Source of the DNA: CAZJUP01 sp964549275
GTDB lineage: Bacteria > Fidelibacterota > Marinisomatia > Marinisomatales > TCS55
Direction: 5' to 3'
Length of the DNA stretch: 28,804 bases
Assembly (NCBI GenBank): GCA_964549275.1
Contig: CAZJUP010000024.1
Location: forward strand, 1 to 28,804
The notes beneath the pieces were generated by a model that saw only the letters and a program-made list of their open reading frames with translations, searched no databases and was not told where the DNA came from. This document shows, piece after piece, positions 22,869 through 28,804 of the stretch (the first letter of the stretch is position 1; each line of letters begins with the position of its first letter). The position numbers and the translations under genes were made by a program.

Positions 22869-24392
22869 ATGCATAATAAAATATTAAAAGACCTTGGAAT
22901 TCATGAAATAAATTATGGCGCCTGTTCAGGTTCGGATAAATGGTCTTCCTCAAAAGAGGGGGGGGTATTGGAATCCATTAACCCTGCAACGGGTGAAATT
23001 ATTGCGTCAGTATATCAGGCAACCGAATCTGACTATGAACAAGTTGTCACCGAATCTCTTTCTGCTTTCGGAGAGTGGAGAAAAGTACCTGCACCAGTTC
23101 GCGGACAGCTTGTTCGAGAAATGGGCGATGCTCTTAGAAAAAAGAAAGATGCCTTGGGGAGTCTTGTTTCCATGGAAATGGGGAAAATTAAAGCTGAAGG
23201 AGACGGGGAAGTACAAGAAATGATTGATATTGCAGACTTTGCTGTGGGGCAATCGAGAATGCTCTACGGCAAAACCATGCATTCGGAAAGGTCCGATCAT
23301 CGAATGTATGAACAATGGCATCCCTTAGGTCCGGTTGGAGTCATATCCGCCTTTAATTTCCCTGTTGCTGTTTGGGCATGGAATGCTTTTATTGCTGCTG
23401 TTGCCGGAGATACAACAATTTGGAAACCTTCTTCAAAGACTCCACTCTGCGCAATAGCGGTACAGAATATTTGCAATGAAGTTTTAGAAAATCAAGGCTA
23501 CTCCGGTATATTCAGCGTTGTTATTGGTAGAGGGTCAACCATAGGAGAAAAACTAATCAATGATCAGCGCCTTCCACTCGTATCATTTACCGGCTCCACT
23601 GCCATGGGACGCCATGTGAGTCAAGCTGTGGCAAAACGGTTCGGGAAAACAATTTTGGAGCTGGGTGGGAATAATGCTATCATTATTGATGAAACAGCAA
23701 ACTTAGATTTGGCGATTCCCGCTACAGTATTTGGGGCAGTGGGCACTGCAGGTCAGCGCTGTACTTCCACAAGGCGAATAATAGTACAAGAAAGTATTTT
23801 TGATGAATTTGTTAGTCGGTTGATTAATGGGTATCAACAGGTTAGAATTGGAAACCCCTTAGATGAAAATACATTAATGGGACCCTTGGTTGACTCTGCA
23901 GCAGTAGATATTTATTCCCGTGCCATTGAAAAAGCTAGAGAAGAGGGCGGAGAAATCTTACAGGGTGGAAATTCATTAGAGGGAAATTTTGTTGAACCCA
24001 CTATTATCAAAGCGAAAAACCATTGGTCTATTGTTCAAGATGAAACCTTTGCTCCCATTTTATACCTGATACCTTACAAATCCATGGATGAGGCAATGTT
24101 ATTGCATAATGGGGTTCCTCAAGGATTATCTTCAGCAATGTTTACGACAAATTTGCAAAATGCCGAAAGGTTTTTATCTTCAAGAGGAAGTGATTGCGGT
24201 ATTGCAAATATAAACATCGGGACATCCGGTGCAGAGATCGGTGGTGCTTTTGGTGGTGAAAAAGAGACTGGAGGAGGCCGTGAATCCGGTTCAGATTCCT
24301 GGAAGCAGTATATGCGGAGACAAACCAATACATTAAACTGGAGTTCTGATTTACCCTTGGCCCAGGGAATTGAATTTGATTTATCAAACTAA
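22869..24392 (+). CDS. ALDH7-type aldehyde dehydrogenase, probable 2-aminoadipate 6-semialdehyde dehydrogenase
   Basis: The 507-residue protein starts at ATG 22869; a TTG 12 nt earlier is also possible. NAD-dependent ALDH motifs include GPVGVISAFNFPVAVWAWN, SFTGSTAMGR, ILELGGNNAIII (Glu264) and GTAGQRCTSTRR (nucleophile Cys298). The ELGGNNAI variant and the GTSGAEIGGAFGGEKETGGG block near the C-terminus are typical of ALDH7 (antiquitin/AmaB-like) enzymes, which oxidise 2-aminoadipate 6-semialdehyde to 2-aminoadipate. The next gene makes that semialdehyde from lysine, which strengthens the substrate call. A run of eight G's at 22958-22965 keeps the frame open. Confidence 0.88.
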   Translation: MHNKILKDLGIHEINYGACSGSDKWSSSKEGGVLESINPATGEIIASVYQATESDYEQVVTESLSAFGEWRKVPAPVRGQLVREMGDALRKKKDALGSLVSMEMGKIKAEGDGEVQEMIDIADFAVGQSRMLYGKTMHSERSDHRMYEQWHPLGPVGVISAFNFPVAVWAWNAFIAAVAGDTTIWKPSSKTPLCAIAVQNICNEVLENQGYSGIFSVVIGRGSTIGEKLINDQRLPLVSFTGSTAMGRHVSQAVAKRFGKTILELGGNNAIIIDETANLDLAIPATVFGAVGTAGQRCTSTRRIIVQESIFDEFVSRLINGYQQVRIGNPLDENTLMGPLVDSAAVDIYSRAIEKAREEGGEILQGGNSLEGNFVEPTIIKAKNHWSIVQDETFAPILYLIPYKSMDEAMLLHNGVPQGLSSAMFTTNLQNAERFLSSRGSDCGIANINIGTSGAEIGGAFGGEKETGGGRESGSDSWKQYMRRQTNTLNWSSDLPLAQGIEFDLSN

Positions 24393-24443
24393 CCTGTGAA
24401 TTAAACCTCAACAAAATATTAATCAAAATTAGGAAATAGAGAA

Positions 24444-25763
24444 ATGGAAAGATTAAATCCAAAGGATGTATACCCAACAATTGGCAAGTATATGCTTGCC
24501 GATGGAATGTCGCAAATAATTGATTTGGGAAAAAGTCACGGTTCATGGCTTGTAGATGCTCGAGATGGCAAGGAATATTTAGATTTATTTTCTATGTTTG
24601 CTTCTTTATCTGTTGGGTATAACCATCCTTATATTCTCGAGAATAAGGATCGATTAATAAACGCAGCCCTTAACAAACCTACAAATTCAGATGTTTATTC
24701 ACGAGAAATGGGCGAATTTGTTCGGACGGTGGGCGAATGTGCTCAACCAAATTATTTACCCTACGCCTTTTTTATCGAAGGAGGTGCTTTAGCAGTTGAA
24801 AATGCATTGAAAACTGCCTTCGATTGGAAAGTGAGAAAAAATATTCAAAATGGGAAAAAACCACTAGGATCAAAAGTGATTCATTTTAACGAATGTTTCC
24901 ATGGTCGAACAGGATACACCCTATCCTTAACTGATTCTCCTGATAAAAGGAAAACACTATATTTCCCAAAATTCGATTGGCCCAGAATAACTACACCCAA
25001 ACTTAATTTTCCCCTTACACAAGAATCACTTGCTGAAACGATTAAGCTAGAAGAAACAGCCCTCTCGCAAATTAAAGAGGCAATTAGAAATCATCCGGAC
25101 GATATAGCCGCTATAATTATTGAACCTATACAAGGCGAAGGGGGAGATAACCATTTTAGAGAAGAGTTTTTTAGTGTTCTAAGAACCCTTGCAGATGAAA
25201 ATGAATTTCTTCTCATATTTGATGAAGTTCAGACAGGTGTTGGAATTACGGGAAAAATGTGGGCACATCAGCATTATATCGAATCAGCAAAACCGGATGT
25301 AATCAGTTTCGGAAAAAAGACACAGGTTTGCGGTATTTTCGCAGGGAACCGATTAAATGAAGTTGAAAACCATGTATTTAAAGAATCCAGCCGGTTGAAT
25401 TCTACCTGGGGGGGGAATTTGGTAGATATGGTTCGCTTTTCTCTCTACCTTGAAATTATTAAAAAGGAAAACCTAGTCTTTCAAGCAGAAAGGAGTGGGG
25501 CTCATCTCTTAAATCGACTTGAATCTCTACAAGATGAATTTCCGGAAATCGTTTCAAATGTCCGAGGAAAGGGATTATTCTGTGCCTTTGATTTATCGGA
25601 TGGCCAACAGAGAGATACTGCTTTACGGTTTATTGCCGAAGAGGGCGTGTTAATGTTGGGGTGTGGATTGAAGTCTATTCGGTTCAGACCTCATTTGAAT
25701 ATTTCAAATGAAGAAATTGACTTGGGTGTCGAAAGGATTCGTAAGGCTCTTATAAAATTGTGA
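24444..25763 (+). CDS. lat: L-lysine 6-aminotransferase (class III PLP enzyme)
   Basis: The 439-residue class III aminotransferase has IIEPIQGEGGDNHFREEFF, the PLP-aspartate motif LLIFDEVQTGVGITGKMWAH, and SFGKKTQVCGIFAGNRL with the Schiff-base lysine at 291 or 292. FGKKTQVCG and LFSMFASLSVGYNHP are characteristic of lysine epsilon-aminotransferases (LAT) rather than GABA or ornithine transaminases. It moves the epsilon-amino group of lysine to 2-oxoglutarate, giving 2-aminoadipate 6-semialdehyde, the substrate of the upstream ALDH7 product. AGGAAA lies about seven bases before the ATG. Its stop overlaps the GTG of rsmI. Confidence 0.9.
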   Translation: MERLNPKDVYPTIGKYMLADGMSQIIDLGKSHGSWLVDARDGKEYLDLFSMFASLSVGYNHPYILENKDRLINAALNKPTNSDVYSREMGEFVRTVGECAQPNYLPYAFFIEGGALAVENALKTAFDWKVRKNIQNGKKPLGSKVIHFNECFHGRTGYTLSLTDSPDKRKTLYFPKFDWPRITTPKLNFPLTQESLAETIKLEETALSQIKEAIRNHPDDIAAIIIEPIQGEGGDNHFREEFFSVLRTLADENEFLLIFDEVQTGVGITGKMWAHQHYIESAKPDVISFGKKTQVCGIFAGNRLNEVENHVFKESSRLNSTWGGNLVDMVRFSLYLEIIKKENLVFQAERSGAHLLNRLESLQDEFPEIVSNVRGKGLFCAFDLSDGQQRDTALRFIAEEGVLMLGCGLKSIRFRPHLNISNEEIDLGVERIRKALIKL

Positions 25764-26458
25764 TTAATAATTATGGAACACTTTTTATTGTTTCTACTCC
25801 CATCGGTAATTTAGAAGATATTTCCTTTAGGGCGATTCGAGTATTGAAAGATGTACCCCTTATTGCCGCTGAAGATACACGTCGAACCAAAAAATTATTA
25901 ACCCATTATGAGATAAAAACACCACTCATTAGTTATTTTGAGCATAACCGTTTTACCCGAATACCTCAAATTGTCGACCATTTAATAAGCGGACAATCCC
26001 TTGCGGTTGTTACAGATGCGGGAACTCCAGGGATTAGTGACCCAGCTTATAAATTAATCAGAGCCGCTTTAGATAATACATGCCGGATTGAAGCCATACC
26101 TGGAGCTTCTGCCGCATTAGCTGCTCTTGTTTCTTCAGGACTGCCTACAGACCGTTTTTTATTTGAAGGATTTCTCCCAACAAAAAAGGGTCGGCAATCC
26201 CGACTCAAAGCACTTTCTCAAGAAAAAGCAACCATCATTATTTATGAAAGTCCCAGGCGAATCGTCAGAACATTAAAAGATATTCTTGAGAATATTGGAA
26301 ATAGGCCTACTGTGATTAGCAGGGAATTGACTAAAATTTATGAAGAAATAAAAAGGGGAAAAGTATCTGAATTATTATCATATTTTAGTCAGCATACTCC
26401 AAAAGGTGAATTTGTAATTATGATTGGAAAGGATGATCCAAATGTCTATTTCGATTGA
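25760..26458 (+). CDS. rsmI: 16S rRNA (cytidine1402-2'-O)-methyltransferase RsmI
   Basis: The 232-residue SAM-dependent tetrapyrrole-methylase-fold enzyme has the RsmI signatures LFIVSTPIGNLEDISFRAI, AAEDTRRTKKLL, VVTDAGTPGISDPAYKLI and IEAIPGASAALAALVSSGLP. It methylates the ribose of C1402 in the decoding centre of 16S rRNA. The C-terminal helical extension seen in many homologues is short. The start is GTG overlapping the LAT stop (GTGA). The 3' end overlaps tmk by 17 nt. Confidence 0.95.
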   Translation: MINNYGTLFIVSTPIGNLEDISFRAIRVLKDVPLIAAEDTRRTKKLLTHYEIKTPLISYFEHNRFTRIPQIVDHLISGQSLAVVTDAGTPGISDPAYKLIRAALDNTCRIEAIPGASAALAALVSSGLPTDRFLFEGFLPTKKGRQSRLKALSQEKATIIIYESPRRIVRTLKDILENIGNRPTVISRELTKIYEEIKRGKVSELLSYFSQHTPKGEFVIMIGKDDPNVYFD

Positions 26459-27071
26459 AGGGAAGTTTATCACATTCGAAGGTATCGACGGTTGTGGGAA
26501 AAGCACCCAAGTTACAAAACTGGTTGAAAAGTTGAATCACGAAGGAAATAAATGTATATTGGTTCGAGAGCCGGGAGGAACAGTCATTTCTGAAGAAATC
26601 AGAGATATATTGCTTCACCGGCATTTAACGGCTTTATGTGATAGGACAGAAGCTTTACTTATGACTGGGAGTCGAGCGCAGTTAACTCATGAAATAATTT
26701 TACCAAATTTAGAGGCTGGTAACCATGTCATTGCAGATCGATATTCGGATTCGACATTAGCATACCAGGGTGGTGGCAGGGAGATTGATTTAGATTGGTT
26801 AATAGATTTAAATCGCTTTGCCACATTCAATGTGGAACCCCACGTTACATTTTTTGTTGATGTTATACCTGAGGAAGCTCTCAGGCGAAAACAACAGGAG
26901 CCGGATAGGATTGAACGGGCAGGAATAGAACTTCAAGCTCGAGTGAGAAGTACCTATTTAGAACTGGTTGAACGATTTCCTGAACGTATTGTCCATATCG
27001 ATGGCCATCATAACGCCGATGATATACACAAAAATATTCTCAATGAATTGACCAGGAGAAAAATATTTTAA
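26442..27071 (+). CDS. tmk: Thymidylate kinase
   Basis: The 209-residue P-loop kinase has ITFEGIDGCGKSTQVTKLVE, the LVREPGGT phosphate-binding motif and the ADRYSDSTLAYQGGGREID segment with the DR(Y/H) signature. It phosphorylates dTMP to dTDP. ATG 26442 is preferred over the in-frame ATG at 26424 because AAAGGA lies eight bases upstream and the N-terminus then matches the family. It overlaps rsmI at its start and the protease gene by one base at its end. Confidence 0.96.
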   Translation: MSISIEGKFITFEGIDGCGKSTQVTKLVEKLNHEGNKCILVREPGGTVISEEIRDILLHRHLTALCDRTEALLMTGSRAQLTHEIILPNLEAGNHVIADRYSDSTLAYQGGGREIDLDWLIDLNRFATFNVEPHVTFFVDVIPEEALRRKQQEPDRIERAGIELQARVRSTYLELVERFPERIVHIDGHHNADDIHKNILNELTRRKIF

Positions 27072-28723
27072 TGAAACGATTTTTTCTAAAAAATAAATTT
27101 TTAATATTAACTATCCTTTTGTTTGGTGCGGCATCATTGGCCATGACACGTTCCGACTTTTATCGGAAGATTGGACAATCTCAACGATTGATTAATGAAA
27201 TTTATAAACAAGTGTTTTCTTCATATGTGGATGAATTAGATCCTGAAGCTTTCACTAAGGCAAGTATCCGAAAAATAACCGAAGAACTTGACCCATACAC
27301 TGTATTTATGGTAGAGGAAGAACGCGACAACGTAAACATTCTCGCTAAAGGAAAATACGGTGGTGTAGGGATACAATTGGGATGGCGGAATAAAAAACTC
27401 TCAGTCATTGCTCCAATGGATGGTGGTCCGGCGAAGGATGCGGGAATACTTAGTGGAGATATCATTCTTAAAGTGGACAATGCAATTGTTAGTGAAATAT
27501 CTCTGGATGAAGCTGCCAAATTAATTCGTGGGAAAAAAGGTACTTCAGTAAATTTATCTATTCTTCGTTACGGTCTTGAGGATACTTTAAGTTTTAAACT
27601 TGTCCGTCGAGAAATAAAAGTAAAAGATGTTACTTATTCTGGCATGTTAAATCCATCAACAGGTTATGTTCGCCTGAGTCGTTTTTCTAAAAATTCACCC
27701 ATCGAAATGCGAAACGCATTTAATGATTTATTAGAAAATGATGCAGAGGAAATTATCATTGATCTTCGGGATAACCCCGGTGGTCTATTAAATGCAGCCA
27801 TTTCAATACTGGATATGGTTATTCCTCAAGGTGAACTTCTCGTCACCACAAAGGGAAGATTGGAGCAATCCAATAAATCCTATCATTCAAGGAAAGAGCC
27901 TCTGGTGCCCCTTAGAGTGAAACTGGCAGTGTTAATCAATCAGGGGAGTGCTTCAGCCAGTGAAATTGTCTCCGGTGCAATTCAGGATTTGGACAGGGGA
28001 ATTGTTCTGGGTCGGAAATCTTTCGGTAAAGGCTTGGTCCAATCTGTATTTGGCCTTGATGAAAAACGATCTTTAAAAATTACGACTGCAAAATACTATA
28101 TCCCCAGTGGAAGATTAATCCAGAAACAAGATTATATAAATGAAAATTATATAACTCAAAAAATGGCAGAAGATTCTATTTTCACGACGATTGGAGGTCG
28201 TATAGTACAGGGAGGTGGTGGAATCACACCGGACAGCATTCTTTCAGTTGACCCTTTCCCGTTATTAACTACCGAGTACTGGCGTAGGGGTTATTTCTTT
28301 TCGTACGCACAAAAACATAAACATCAATATGCAGGGCTCAATAATGTAAAAGATGATGACACATTGTTAATGAATTTTAGAAAATTTACGGAGCAAAATG
28401 ATGTAGATTTAACGCTTCCCGGAGAAAAAGACCTCAATCACTTAGAAGAAAAATTGGTAAAATTGGATTCAACTGATTCTCAATTAAAAAACTCAATTAA
28501 CACCATATCACAGTTTTATGAAATAAAAAAAACTCAACTCTTTACCGAAGAAAAAGAGAAAATTCGTGAATTATTATATATTGAATTTGCCGGTTTATTT
28601 GGGGGATTGGAAGGTCGCATGAAGGAGTCATTGAATTATGACAATACGATAAATACGGTCATTTCCCTTTTAAAAGACCAGACAACCTATAAGTCTGCAT
28701 TAGCATCTCCGGTGAATTATTAA
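27071..28723 (+). CDS. S41-family C-terminal processing peptidase
   Basis: The 550-residue protein has an N-terminal signal or anchor helix (KFLILTILLFGAASLAM). A PDZ domain follows (about 85-165: GKYGGVGIQLGWRNKK, AGILSGDIILKVD), then the S41 protease core with LRDNPGGLLNAAISILDMV, the SASASE serine region (293-297) and GRKSFGKGLVQSV with general-base Lys320. The C-terminal about 150 residues form a helical extension. CtpA-type enzymes trim or degrade periplasmic proteins at exposed C-termini. It is the last gene of the tightly coupled rsmI-tmk-ctp unit. No terminator is visible before the terminal repeat. Confidence 0.93.
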   Translation: MKRFFLKNKFLILTILLFGAASLAMTRSDFYRKIGQSQRLINEIYKQVFSSYVDELDPEAFTKASIRKITEELDPYTVFMVEEERDNVNILAKGKYGGVGIQLGWRNKKLSVIAPMDGGPAKDAGILSGDIILKVDNAIVSEISLDEAAKLIRGKKGTSVNLSILRYGLEDTLSFKLVRREIKVKDVTYSGMLNPSTGYVRLSRFSKNSPIEMRNAFNDLLENDAEEIIIDLRDNPGGLLNAAISILDMVIPQGELLVTTKGRLEQSNKSYHSRKEPLVPLRVKLAVLINQGSASASEIVSGAIQDLDRGIVLGRKSFGKGLVQSVFGLDEKRSLKITTAKYYIPSGRLIQKQDYINENYITQKMAEDSIFTTIGGRIVQGGGGITPDSILSVDPFPLLTTEYWRRGYFFSYAQKHKHQYAGLNNVKDDDTLLMNFRKFTEQNDVDLTLPGEKDLNHLEEKLVKLDSTDSQLKNSINTISQFYEIKKTQLFTEEKEKIRELLYIEFAGLFGGLEGRMKESLNYDNTINTVISLLKDQTTYKSALASPVNY

Positions 28724-28746
28724 TTCTTCTTTTATCATTCATTTTT

Positions 28747-28804
28747 AGATCCTGGATTCAAGTAGTAAGTGCAACAGTGTCTGATTCTCCAAAAAATACT
28801 TCAT
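28747..28804. mobile_element. Terminal repeat resembling an IS30-family end (right)
   Basis: This is the inverted counterpart of bases 1-58, at 52 of 58 matches. GGATTCAAGTAGTAAGTGCA and the following ACAGT resemble the left end of IS30-type elements, and the body would continue to the right outside the window. The boundary is near 28747, 23 bases after the protease stop, so this insertion does not disrupt a gene. Confidence 0.5.

Noticed and set aside
22958..22965. An eight-G run in the aldehyde dehydrogenase gene as a possible frameshift
   Set aside because: The frame stays open and the motifs before and after it are in the same frame.
1..28804. CRISPR arrays, tRNA or rRNA genes
   Set aside because: No regularly spaced direct repeats, tRNA cloverleaf or rRNA segments were recognised by eye on either strand.

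Overview
The window looks like a contig from an uncultured diderm bacterium, most likely of the FCB/Marinimicrobia (SAR406)-type lineages. This is inferred from several predicted lipoproteins, FN3/beta-propeller and PEGA surface proteins, a TPR lipoprotein beginning CAYFNTFYN, RlpA, moderate GC, and few strong Shine-Dalgarno sites. No rRNA, tRNA or CRISPR array was seen, so the placement cannot be confirmed from sequence alone. Nearly all genes are on the + strand.

Layout. (1) 1-1478 is an AT-rich accessory strip. It begins with a repeat resembling an IS30-family end, which cuts off the 5' part of a type IIG restriction-modification gene. A four-helix-bundle (S23/IVP-like) ORF framed by inverted repeats follows, and then a second orphan copy of the R-M C-terminal tail. 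(2) 1479-9974 holds a YccF membrane protein, a CsgG-like/PEGA protein translationally coupled to an FN3/beta-propeller protein, a hotdog thioesterase, a large FAD plus Fe-S plus CCG dehydrogenase, plsX, and one minus-strand PEGA protein whose end overlaps plsX. (3) 10076-15788 is a tightly packed run: TPR lipoprotein, pyrK, pyrD, rlpA, a diacylglycerol-kinase-like gene and cdsA. (4) 15795-22586 is the most interesting part: a GlmL/MutL-type actin-fold ATPase without any glutamate mutase, followed by six genes of unknown function. These encode a barrel-sandwich/KOW-like soluble protein, a small helical protein, a DUF6754-like membrane protein, two polytopic membrane proteins and a bitopic protein with an external domain. 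A strong intrinsic terminator closes the set. (5) 22869-28723 holds an ALDH7-type aldehyde dehydrogenase and an L-lysine 6-aminotransferase (a two-step lysine-to-2-aminoadipate route), then rsmI, tmk and an S41 C-terminal processing protease. (6) The last 58 bases are a near-perfect inverted copy of the first 58.

How the genes fit together. PlsX, the DagK-like kinase and CdsA supply steps of phospholipid synthesis. PyrK and PyrD form the NAD-dependent dihydroorotate dehydrogenase. LAT and ALDH7 act in sequence on lysine. Genes 4a-4g have the spacing of one transcription unit and encode a predicted cytoplasmic ATPase, cytoplasmic adaptors and an inner-membrane assembly with both cytoplasmic and extracytoplasmic domains. 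I know of no assigned function for this assembly and regard it as the best candidate for an undescribed system here.
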